This document shows positions 6,445-12,921 of a stretch of DNA of 15,216 bases, in pieces. Numbering within the stretch: position 1 is the stretch's first letter; every line of letters starts with the position of its first letter. The notes below the pieces were generated by a model. It was not told the DNA's origin. It made no database searches and saw only the letters and a list, made by a program, of their open reading frames with translations. Location: the NCBI GenBank assembly GCA_039811865.1, contig JBDHZK010000063.1, positions 1 through 15,216 of the forward strand. Reading direction: 5' to 3'. The translations under genes and the position numbers were made by a program. The DNA comes from JBDHZK01 sp039811865. GTDB taxonomy: Bacteria; Actinomycetota; Actinomycetes; Propionibacteriales; Propionibacteriaceae.

Positions 6445-7545
6445 TCAGCCCTTCTTCGCCTCAGCCATCGCCTTCTCGACGCTGGCGACCAGTTCGTCCC
6501 AAGACACGTTGAACTTCTCGACGGCCTCGTCCTCAAGCTGCTGGACGACGTCGGCGAAGTCGACGCCGACCTCGGCCAACTGGTCCAAGACCGCCTGCCC
6601 GGTCGCCCCGGAGGCGATCGTGCCGGCGACCTCGCCATGATCGCCGAAAGCCTGCATCGTCTTCTCCGGCATGGTGTTGACCACCCCGTCGGCGACCAGT
6701 TGATCGATGTACATCGTGTCGGGGTAACCGGCGGTCTTCACCCCGGTGGACGCCCACAGTGGCCGCTGCACGTTGGCACCCTGGGCCCGCAGCGCCTTGA
6801 AGCGGTCGGAGGAGAACACCTCCTCGAAGGCCGCGTAGGCGACCTGGGCATTGGCGATGGCCGCCTTGCCCTTGAGCTGATCTGCTGCCTCGGTGCCCAG
6901 CTTGTCCAGTCGCTTGTCGACCTCCGCGTCCACCCGAGACACGAAGAAGGAAGCCACGGAGTGGATCTTCGACAGATCCAGGCCCGCGGCCGCGGCCGTC
7001 TCGAGGCCGGTGAGGTAGGCGTCCATCACGCCCCGGTAGCGGTCCAGGCTGAAGATCAGGGTCACGTTCACGCTGATGCCCTTGCCGATCGCCTGCGCGA
7101 TGGCCGGCAGGCCGGGCTGGGTGGCAGGGATCTTGATCAGGACGTTCTCGCGATCGACCAGGTCGTGGAGTTCGCCGGCCTGGGCCACCGTTTCCGCGGT
7201 CTTCATCGCCAGGCCCGGCTCGACCTCGATCGAGACCCGGCCGTCGTACCCCTTGGAGGCGGAGAAGATTTCGGCGAACAGATCGCAGGCGTCGCGGACG
7301 TCGGTGGCGCAAAGCTGCTTGATCGCCTCGCCGACCTCGACGTCGCCCAGGTCCTTCAGCTGCTCGGCGTAGTCGGCTCCGTTGGTCAAGGCGGCGGCGA
7401 AGATGGTGGGGTTGGTCGTCACACCAACCACGGAGTCCTCGGCGATGAGGGTGGCCAGGTTGCCCGACTTGATGCGGCCGCGCGACAGGTCATCCAGCCA
7501 AATGGACACTCCCGCGTCGGCCAGAGCCTTCAGACGTTGGTTCAT
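6445..7545 (-). CDS. tal: Transaldolase
   Basis: Transaldolase moves a dihydroxyacetone unit between sedoheptulose 7-phosphate and glyceraldehyde 3-phosphate in the non-oxidative pentose phosphate pathway. The 366-residue protein is of the longer actinobacterial type. It contains the Schiff-base lysine K138 in NVLIKIPAT, the acid residue D18 in WLDDLSR, VTTNPTIF (42-49) with its conserved Asn, and SVNVTLIFS followed by the SVASFFVSRVD block. The ATG at 7545 has AGGAGA six bases upstream. It is the first gene of the minus-strand operon and is followed six bases later by zwf. In related genomes tkt precedes tal; here none is seen. Confidence 0.97.
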   Translation of the reverse strand: MNQRLKALADAGVSIWLDDLSRGRIKSGNLATLIAEDSVVGVTTNPTIFAAALTNGADYAEQLKDLGDVEVGEAIKQLCATDVRDACDLFAEIFSASKGYDGRVSIEVEPGLAMKTAETVAQAGELHDLVDRENVLIKIPATQPGLPAIAQAIGKGISVNVTLIFSLDRYRGVMDAYLTGLETAAAAGLDLSKIHSVASFFVSRVDAEVDKRLDKLGTEAADQLKGKAAIANAQVAYAAFEEVFSSDRFKALRAQGANVQRPLWASTGVKTAGYPDTMYIDQLVADGVVNTMPEKTMQAFGDHGEVAGTIASGATGQAVLDQLAEVGVDFADVVQQLEDEAVEKFNVSWDELVASVEKAMAEAKKG

Positions 7546-7790
7546 TGGATTTCTCCTGGTTCAGAGAGGGGGCGCCGGCGAACCGACGCTAGCGACGTAC
7601 GTTTTGGCGCTGCAGCCGACCCTATCCGTCACGTGAGAGCCGGGCTAGGGAAGTCAGTCGTTTCTGACCTCGGACGGGGTCTTGGCCGCGGATCGAAGCG
7701 TCGGTCTAGACTGCGACGACACCGAGAGACAAGGCCGCGACCACGCACACGCTTCCGCTTCAGTCGTCCACCGAGCCAGCGAGCGGCCGG
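7546..7790. promoter_or_regulatory. Divergent promoter region between tal and ctaB
   Basis: This 245-base gap must hold the promoters for the tal operon and for ctaB. No gene is visible. On the plus strand, TTGGCC (7682-7687) and TCTAGA (7705-7710) are separated by 17 bases and are a weak promoter candidate for ctaB; this would give a leader of about 75 bases. On the minus strand, TAGGGT (complement of 7620-7625) could be a -10 box for tal, but no good -35 box is seen. Overlapping short palindromes (CGCTAGCG, ACGTACGT) lie near 7588-7603, between this box and tal. All these calls are by eye. Confidence 0.35.
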
Positions 7791-8672
7791 ATGGGCGTCG
7801 TTCGCGCGTACGTGGGTCTCACCAAACCTCGGATCATCGAGTTGTTGCTCGTCACGACGGTGCCGGCGATGTTTCTCGCCGCGCGCGGGATGCCCGATTG
7901 GCGGCTTGTGTTGTGGACGATGCTGGGCGGCACCCTGGCTGCGGCCAGCGCCAACGTTTTCAACTCGGTCATCGATCGCGACATCGACCAGCGCATGCGC
8001 CGCACCCGGCGCCGGCCGATGCCGCGCGATGCGGTCACCAATCCTCGGGCGTACGCCTTCGGGGTCGTGCTGGGGGTCGGCTCGCTGGTGGTGCTGGGGC
8101 TCGGCACGAACTGGCTTTCGGCCGTCCTTGCGCTGGTCGCGAACGGGTATTACGTCTTCGTCTACACCCTCGCCCTCAAACGCCGCACGGCGCAGAACAT
8201 CGTTTGGGGGGGCATCGCGGGGTGCTTCCCGCCTCTGATCGGATGGACGGCGGTCACCGGGTCGATCGCTTGGACCCCGATCGTCTTGTTCGCCATCGTC
8301 TTTTTCTGGACGCCGCCGCACACTTGGGCGCTGGCGTTTCGATATCGCGAGGACTACCAAGAGGCGCACGTCCCGATGCTGCCGGTGGTGATGCCGGCCC
8401 CCAAGGTGGCCTGGCGAATCCTCGTCTACACCGTCGTTACCGTGGCCGTCAGTTTGACGCTGTGGCCGATCGCACGGACCGGCTGGCTGTATCCGGCGGT
8501 GGCGCTGGCCACCGGCTCTTTGATGGTGGCCGAGGCGATCGCCCTGCTGCGCCGGGCGCGGGCCGGTCTGACCGATGCCGCGCTGAAGCCGATGCGCCTG
8601 TTCCATCTGTCGAACAGTTACCTCGCGCTGGTCTTCGTCGCTGCCGCGGTCGACGCGCTGTTCATGGGCTGA
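7791..8672 (+). CDS. ctaB: Protoheme IX farnesyltransferase (heme O synthase)
   Basis: CtaB (CyoE) is a membrane UbiA-type prenyltransferase that adds a farnesyl group to heme B to give heme O, the precursor of heme A for cytochrome oxidase. The 293-residue protein has many hydrophobic segments and the family signature NVFNSVIDRDID (55-66), giving the N-x3-D-x3-D metal-pyrophosphate site, followed by RRTRRRPMP. The second conserved block is REDYQEAHVPMLPVV (186-200). The frame closes upstream at a TAG at 7707 and has no other start codon before ATG 7791; no good ribosome binding site is seen. The 3' end overlaps the convergent ctaA by 55 bases. CtaA, which uses the product, is encoded immediately beyond. 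Confidence 0.96.
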   Translation: MGVVRAYVGLTKPRIIELLLVTTVPAMFLAARGMPDWRLVLWTMLGGTLAAASANVFNSVIDRDIDQRMRRTRRRPMPRDAVTNPRAYAFGVVLGVGSLVVLGLGTNWLSAVLALVANGYYVFVYTLALKRRTAQNIVWGGIAGCFPPLIGWTAVTGSIAWTPIVLFAIVFFWTPPHTWALAFRYREDYQEAHVPMLPVVMPAPKVAWRILVYTVVTVAVSLTLWPIARTGWLYPAVALATGSLMVAEAIALLRRARAGLTDAALKPMRLFHLSNSYLALVFVAAAVDALFMG

Positions 8673-9553
8673 GCCGGGACGGAGCCGGCGCCGATGGCCG
8701 TCCCCCGAACGCTCAGGAGTAGATGCATCAGCGCGGCGGAGAACAGCGCCGTACCCAGCATGTGGGTGATCACGATGCCCAGCGGCAGGTGCGTGAAGTA
8801 CTGGACGTACCCCACCAGGCCCTGCAGCAACTCGATGCCGAGGAGGATGTGCGCGGCCCGGTAGGCGGGTCGGCTTCCCCGCAGCCGGATCACCAGCCAG
8901 ACGGTCAAGGCGACGAGGACCCAGACGGCCACGGCATGCGTCTTGGCCGTCCACTCCAGGCTCATTCCGTTGCGTTGCGCCGCGCCATCGCCCGAGTTAG
9001 GGCCGGCGCCGGTGACCACCGCGCCAAGAGCACAGACCAAAAGGCCGACGGCGAAGACCACTCTGGCCAGGGCGAGTGTCGGGACGGAAACCACGGAGGG
9101 GGCGGCCGCGGACGCCCGGTGCGCCATCGCGACGCACAACATGATCAGCGCGACCGAAGCGACCAGGTGCAGCGCGACCACCCAAGGATTCAACTGGCTG
9201 AGGACGGATAGGCCGCCGATCACGGCCTGCACAGGGATCCCCAGCGCGGCGATGACCGCGAGCCGCCGCAAGGTCTTGTCGACCCGACGGGCTCGATAGG
9301 CGGCCACGAGCGTCCCGATGGCGATCGCCGCCAGCACGAAGGTCAGCAGCCGGTTGCCGAACTCGATCGCACCGTGCACGCCCAACTCCGGATGGGGCAG
9401 GTACGACCGCGAGTCGCATTGGGGCCAGGTCGGGCAGCCCAGCCCGGACTTGGTCAGCCGGACGAGAGCCCCAGTTACGACCAGGACCATGTTCGCCACG
9501 ACCGAAGCGATCGTCCAGCGACGAAGTGCGGCGGGCCCACTCAGGATGTCCAT
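8618..9553 (-). CDS. ctaA: Heme A synthase (COX15/CtaA family)
   Basis: CtaA is an integral membrane enzyme that oxidises the C8 methyl of heme O to the formyl group of heme A. The 311-residue protein has about eight membrane segments arranged as two four-helix halves. Expected heme-ligand histidines are H60 (with E64, N67 and R68 in HGAIEFGNRLL), H129, H206 and H264, one per conserved helix. C40 and C46 in the first external loop form the cysteine pair of the Bacillus/actinobacterial type. The ATG at 9553 overlaps the end of the permease gene by 13 bases and has AAGG seven bases upstream, so it is the last gene of the ABC transporter operon. The final 28 or so residues are low-complexity and encoded opposite the end of ctaB. 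Confidence 0.95.
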   Translation of the reverse strand: MDILSGPAALRRWTIASVVANMVLVVTGALVRLTKSGLGCPTWPQCDSRSYLPHPELGVHGAIEFGNRLLTFVLAAIAIGTLVAAYRARRVDKTLRRLAVIAALGIPVQAVIGGLSVLSQLNPWVVALHLVASVALIMLCVAMAHRASAAAPSVVSVPTLALARVVFAVGLLVCALGAVVTGAGPNSGDGAAQRNGMSLEWTAKTHAVAVWVLVALTVWLVIRLRGSRPAYRAAHILLGIELLQGLVGYVQYFTHLPLGIVITHMLGTALFSAALMHLLLSVRGTAIGAGSVPAQPMNSASTAAATKTSAR

Positions 9554-10302
9554 CGGAACGCCTTAGCTGCTAGGAGGGAGGCAAGGAGTGCCCAAACCGC
9601 GAGGACACCCAGCGGCCAGGCGGCCGAGGACCCCGCGGACCAGGCGCGAAACGCTTCGCCCAGAGCCGCCGTCGGCAAGACTGCGACCACCGGCTGCAGT
9701 GCGGCCGGGTGACGTTCGAGCGGGACGAGGAGTCCGCCCCCGGCCGCGGCCGCCAGGTAGACGAGATTGGCGAGTGCGAGGGTTGCCTCGGCGCGCAGCG
9801 TTCCGGACAGGGCGAGCGCGAGCGAGGCGAACGTAAGGACTGCCAAGGGGACGGCCAGCGCGACGATCAAGGTCTGCGGCCCGGTCGGGTGCGGGCGCCA
9901 GCCCAGCGCCAGGGCCACACCGGACAGGACGAGCCCCTGCCCGGCGATGATCAGCAGCACGCAAAGCGCCTTGCCGGCCAGGACGCCAAAGCGCCCGATC
10001 GGCGTGGCGGCCAGGCGCTCCAGCACCCCGTAGCGGCGCTCGTAGGCGGTCGTGATCGCGATGGACGTGAACCCGGTCGACCAGATCGCGAGCGCCATCA
10101 CAGACGGCGCGAAGAGGTTGAAGGGGATGTTGAAGCGTTCGCCGAAGTAGCGCCCCGCGAACAGCAGGGCGACCGGGATCACCAGGGCTAGGAGCAGTTG
10201 TTCGCCGTTGCGCGCCAACATGCCCGCCTCGGTGAGGCCGTGGGCGACTATCCGCCGCCAAGCGGGCGCGGCGGCTGGCGCAGGGGACAGGTCGAGGGTC
10301 AC
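9541..10302 (-). CDS. ABC-2 type transporter permease
   Basis: This is the predicted membrane subunit of an ABC exporter, 253 residues with about six hydrophobic segments (roughly 35-52, 64-83, 105-135, 145-170, 175-197 and 222-245). The cytoplasmic loop TTAYERRYGVLERLAATPIG between the second and third segments is characteristic of ABC-2 permeases. The GTG at 10302 overlaps the ATPase gene by four bases (GTGA) and follows a G-rich box by six bases. The reading frame stays open upstream to 10503, but that part is only the shadow of the ATPase gene. The equivalent pair next to ctaA is conserved in actinobacteria (Rv1457c and Rv1458c in M. tuberculosis). A link to heme or oxidase biogenesis is inference; the substrate is unknown. 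Confidence 0.88.
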   Translation of the reverse strand: MTLDLSPAPAAAPAWRRIVAHGLTEAGMLARNGEQLLLALVIPVALLFAGRYFGERFNIPFNLFAPSVMALAIWSTGFTSIAITTAYERRYGVLERLAATPIGRFGVLAGKALCVLLIIAGQGLVLSGVALALGWRPHPTGPQTLIVALAVPLAVLTFASLALALSGTLRAEATLALANLVYLAAAAGGGLLVPLERHPAALQPVVAVLPTAALGEAFRAWSAGSSAAWPLGVLAVWALLASLLAAKAFRWTS

Positions 10303-11009
10303 GGGCGGCCCCCCGAGGTGTGGTTGACGAAGACTTCCTCCAGGGAGGCGTCGCGGGTGAGTGTGGCGACGTCCCCGTGCAGGACGATGCGGCCACGATC
10401 GATGATCCACACGAAATCGGCCAGCCGAGCGGCCTCGTCCATGGCGTGAGTGGTCAGTAGCACGGCCACACCGGCGGATCGCAGTTCGGCGATCAGGTCC
10501 CAAGAGGCCCGGCGGTTGTGGGGGTCCAGGCCCGCGGTCGGCTCGTCGAGGAAGACCAGTTCCGGACGTCCGATCAGGGCCGCGGCCAGGTTGACGGTCT
10601 GCTGCTGGCCGCCTGACAAGCGGCGATACGGCGTCTTGGCGAAGCCGTCGATGCCGAGCCGCTCGGCGAGGACGTCAACGGGCAGCGGCTTGGCGTACAA
10701 CCGGGACAGATAGCGCAGGAGTTCGAGGGGCCGGATCCCGGACCAGGCGCCGGTCGTTTGGGGCATCAGCCCGATCCGAGTGCGCGCGTCCTTGCTGCCC
10801 GGCGCCGCGCCCAGGACTCGGATCGTCCCACCCACGACCGGGACGAGTCCGGTGCAGGCCCGGATGGCGGTGGTCTTGCCGGCGCCGTTCGGGCCCAGCA
10901 AGCAAGTCACCTGCCCCGCCGCGGCGGTCAGCGAGAGGCCGTCGAGGATGCGGGGGTGCCGCCCTAGGGTCACCACCACCTCGTCCAGGACGAGGGCTGA
11001 CGCGGGCAC
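10299..11009 (-). CDS. ABC transporter ATP-binding protein
   Basis: This is the cytoplasmic ATPase of the exporter whose permease gene overlaps it by four bases. The 236 residues contain all nucleotide-binding motifs in order: Walker A GPNGAGKTT (39-47), Q-loop Q84 in LMPQTTG, signature LSGGQ (131-135), Walker B LVFLDEP (151-157, catalytic E156), D-loop and switch H188 in LLTTHAMDE. This layout is typical of drug or lipid exporters of the ABC-2 class. The start is GTG at 11009. No ribosome binding site precedes it, but TAAGCT ends six bases before the GTG, which suggests a leaderless mRNA. It is the first gene of the ATPase-permease-ctaA operon. Confidence 0.93.
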   Translation of the reverse strand: MPASALVLDEVVVTLGRHPRILDGLSLTAAAGQVTCLLGPNGAGKTTAIRACTGLVPVVGGTIRVLGAAPGSKDARTRIGLMPQTTGAWSGIRPLELLRYLSRLYAKPLPVDVLAERLGIDGFAKTPYRRLSGGQQQTVNLAAALIGRPELVFLDEPTAGLDPHNRRASWDLIAELRSAGVAVLLTTHAMDEAARLADFVWIIDRGRIVLHGDVATLTRDASLEEVFVNHTSGGRP

Positions 11010-11015
11010 GCCGTC

Positions 11016-11021
11016 AGCTTA
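11016..11021 (-). promoter_or_regulatory. Candidate leaderless -10 box for the ABC transporter-ctaA operon
   Basis: On the minus strand TAAGCT fits the TANNNT consensus and is separated by six bases (GACGGC) from the GTG start. This would put the transcript start at the first base of the codon. No ribosome binding site competes with this reading. Confidence 0.45.
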
Positions 11022-11156
11022 GTGTTGGCGATGGCGTTGGCGCGCGAAGGGGTCGTGGGCTCAGCACGACGCCCGCGATCGGCTGCTGGCTCGAAGCAAG
11101 CGGGCGCGGACCGGCCGAGCGGTGGCGGGTGCCCGGCTGGCGCTCATCGAGCGAAT

Positions 11157-11161
11157 GGAGG
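11157..11161 (+). promoter_or_regulatory. Ribosome binding site that sets the ATP-grasp gene start
   Basis: GGAGG lies seven bases before the ATG at 11169. The frame is open further upstream to a TTG or similar codon at 11022, but that extension has no recognisable domain and would place the mature N-terminus far from the typical MRVLLTE opening strand. Confidence 0.75.
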
Positions 11162-11168
11162 TGCGCAG

Positions 11169-12341
11169 ATGCGGGTGTTGCTGACCGAGAGCGCCAGCCT
11201 CACCGCGCGCGAGACGCTGACTACCCTCGGTCGCGCCGGGCATTCTGCCGACCTGTTGAGCAGCGGGCCGGGCAGCGTCGGCTCGTTCAGCCGGTGGCGC
11301 CACCGCTTGGTTCGCGTCCGCCCGGCGGTCCACGAAGACCCGGTCGGCTGGGTACGCAGCGTCGGCAGACTCCTCGCCGACGGGCACTGGGACGCAGTCC
11401 TCCCGACGCACGAGCAGTCCTGGCTGTTGGCGTTGGGACGTTCCGCATTACCGGCCGCCGCTCCCATCCCCTTGGCCAGCGCGGCGGCTTTCGACCAGGT
11501 CCAGGGAAAACAGGCGTTCGTCCGGTTGGCTGACCGCCTGGGCTTGCCGCAGCCGCGATGGTGGCTGGCCGGGGAGTCGCCACCCCCGGATGCGCGTTGC
11601 TGGTGGGTGAAGGCGGACCACGCCACGGCTGGCCTGGGCGTCGCGCGAGCGGCGTCCGCGGCGCAGACTCGGGCCGCGGCGGCCGAGTTCGGTCCCGACG
11701 CGATCTGCCAGGAGCACGTCGAGGGGCGCTACGGCCAGGCGCAAGGCGTGTTCGCCCGAGGACGCCTGGTCGCCGCCCACTGCAGCGTCGGCGCGTTCGA
11801 GGGGATCGGCGGTTCCGCGTCGGCCCGGCTCAGCGTGGCGTTTCCCGACCTGGTCGCGGCCCTGTCCGCGATCGGCGAGTCCCTGCAGTGGCACGGCGGT
11901 CTGACCCTCGACTTCGTGGACGGCCCGGACGGGCCACGCCTGATCGAATGCAATCCGCGCCAGGTGGAGCCCGGCAACGCGGTCGCGGCAGGGGCCGATC
12001 TGGTGGGGCGGCTGATCGCGGTCGGCCGCGGCGAAACCTCCGGTGAGCTGGTCCTGGGACGTCCCGGTGTCCGCACTCGCAGCACACTCGCGATGGCGTT
12101 GGGCGCGGCAGAGCGCGGCGGTCGGCGTGCGGCCTTGGCGGCGCTGGCCGAGGCGAGGGCGTACGGCGCAGAGGTCTTGACCCCGGTCTTTGCCGATCCG
12201 CCGAGTCTGCTTCCCGCCGCGGTCTCGGTCGGGACGGCGGTGCTGGCACCGTCCCGAGCGAAGTCGCTGGCGGGGGATGTGGTTCGCCGCTATCGCGTCA
12301 CCGCGGAGCAGGCGCGGCTCGTCCGGGCCGCCCTGCTATAA
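11169..12341 (+). CDS. ATP-grasp domain protein, probable carboxylate-amine or carboxylate-thiol ligase
   Basis: This 390-residue protein has the ATP-grasp ligase layout. Residues 1-100 form a Rossmann-like N-terminal domain starting MRVLLTESASLTARE and including VLPTHEQSWLL. Residues 110-270 form the ATP-grasp domain: VQGKQAFVRLADRLGLPQPRW, the ATP-contacting lysine K148 in CWWVKAD, a Gly-containing loop (TAGLGVAR), QEHVEGRYG, then D248 and the metal-binding E260 and N262 in RLIECNPRQVEPGN. Such enzymes join a carboxylate to an amine or other nucleophile through an acyl phosphate; the carbamoyl-phosphate synthase or biotin carboxylase fold is nearest by eye. I do not recognise the specific family and cannot name the substrate. 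No partner biosynthetic genes flank it. The stop TAA overlaps a candidate promoter for the next gene. Confidence 0.82.
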   Translation: MRVLLTESASLTARETLTTLGRAGHSADLLSSGPGSVGSFSRWRHRLVRVRPAVHEDPVGWVRSVGRLLADGHWDAVLPTHEQSWLLALGRSALPAAAPIPLASAAAFDQVQGKQAFVRLADRLGLPQPRWWLAGESPPPDARCWWVKADHATAGLGVARAASAAQTRAAAAEFGPDAICQEHVEGRYGQAQGVFARGRLVAAHCSVGAFEGIGGSASARLSVAFPDLVAALSAIGESLQWHGGLTLDFVDGPDGPRLIECNPRQVEPGNAVAAGADLVGRLIAVGRGETSGELVLGRPGVRTRSTLAMALGAAERGGRRAALAALAEARAYGAEVLTPVFADPPSLLPAAVSVGTAVLAPSRAKSLAGDVVRRYRVTAEQARLVRAALL

Positions 12342-12342
12342 C
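12337..12342 (+). promoter_or_regulatory. Candidate leaderless -10 box for the DUF4287/DUF5655 gene
   Basis: TATAAC matches the -10 consensus at five of six positions and is separated by six bases (ACGGGC) from the ATG at 12349. It contains the TAA stop codon of the preceding gene. No ribosome binding site is present between the two genes, so a leaderless transcript is likely. Confidence 0.5.
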
Positions 12343-12348
12343 ACGGGC

Positions 12349-12921
12349 ATGGAGCCGAACGAGATGACGCAGGCCATGCAGGCGTCGATGCGGGAGCGCA
12401 CCGGCCGCGATGTGGATCAGTGGGTCCGGCTGGTAACCGACGGCGGAGTCGACCCGCTCGACCAACTCGCTGTCCGCAACTGGCTGCGCGACGTCCATGG
12501 CGTCCCCCAGAACTCGCAGTGGGCGATCGCTTTCGCCGCCGCCGAAGCGGCCGGCTGGGTGCGTCCGTCGGCGGGAGAGTACTCCGACACGCTGTTCAGC
12601 GGAGCGAAGGCGGCCCTGCGGCCGCTGCGCGACGCCGTGTTGGCGATGGCGACGGCGATGGGATCCGACGCCGAGCCCCAAGGGCGCGGTACCTACACGC
12701 CCGTGGTTCGCAAGCGGCAGTTCCTGGCCGTTGCCCCCGGCCCGCGCGGGACGCTGCGTGTTGGCCTGCGCTACCGGCAGGCGCCAGCCGACGATCGGTT
12801 GACGGCGGCGAAGGGGTTCGCCCAGGCCACCCACTGGGTGCACCTGGAAGCCGGCACCGACCCGGGTGAGATCGGCTGGCTCGAGCCGCTCATCGCGCAG
12901 GCGTACGAACAGAACGGCTGA
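12349..12921 (+). CDS. DUF4287 and DUF5655 domain protein of unknown function
   Basis: The 190-residue soluble protein has two parts. Residues 1-66 (MTQAMQASMRERTGRDVDQW, then a segment ending in GWVRP) resemble the helical DUF4287 domain. Residues 70-190 resemble DUF5655: YSDTLFSGAKAALRPLRDAV, then TYTPVVRKRQFLAV, a RVGLRYRQ strand and a THWVHLE strand. These assignments are from memory of the families. The function is unknown in both; DUF5655 is also found beside restriction or DNA-binding domains, but none is seen here. The ATG at 12349 was chosen over the longer frame from 12190, which lies inside the preceding gene. Its stop overlaps the next ATG by one base (TGATG), so it may be coupled to the uracil-DNA glycosylase gene. 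Confidence 0.8.
   Translation: MEPNEMTQAMQASMRERTGRDVDQWVRLVTDGGVDPLDQLAVRNWLRDVHGVPQNSQWAIAFAAAEAAGWVRPSAGEYSDTLFSGAKAALRPLRDAVLAMATAMGSDAEPQGRGTYTPVVRKRQFLAVAPGPRGTLRVGLRYRQAPADDRLTAAKGFAQATHWVHLEAGTDPGEIGWLEPLIAQAYEQNG

Noticed and set aside
6637..8238. A 533-codon plus-strand frame spanning tal and ctaB
   Set aside because: It is antisense to tal, crosses the intergenic region and runs out of frame through ctaB. High GC keeps such frames open; no motif is seen.
7629..8954. A 441-codon minus-strand frame covering the tal-ctaB gap and ctaB
   Set aside because: It is very rich in Arg, Asp, Gly and His, with no hydrophobic core or motif, and opposes well-supported ctaB. It cannot be the missing tkt, which has easily recognised thiamine-binding motifs.
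10303..10503. Upstream extension of the permease reading frame
   Set aside because: These 67 codons overlap the ATPase gene in another frame and are Arg/His-rich. The GTG at 10302 with a 4-base overlap is a standard coupled start.
11022..11168. N-terminal extension of the ATP-grasp protein
   Set aside because: No ribosome binding site precedes it, its composition is non-domain-like, and the ATG at 11169 has a good GGAGG and gives a typical opening beta strand.
12190..12348. Longer start of the DUF4287/DUF5655 gene
   Set aside because: This part lies entirely inside the end of the ATP-grasp gene in another frame, and a -10 box and ATG at 12349 explain the start better.
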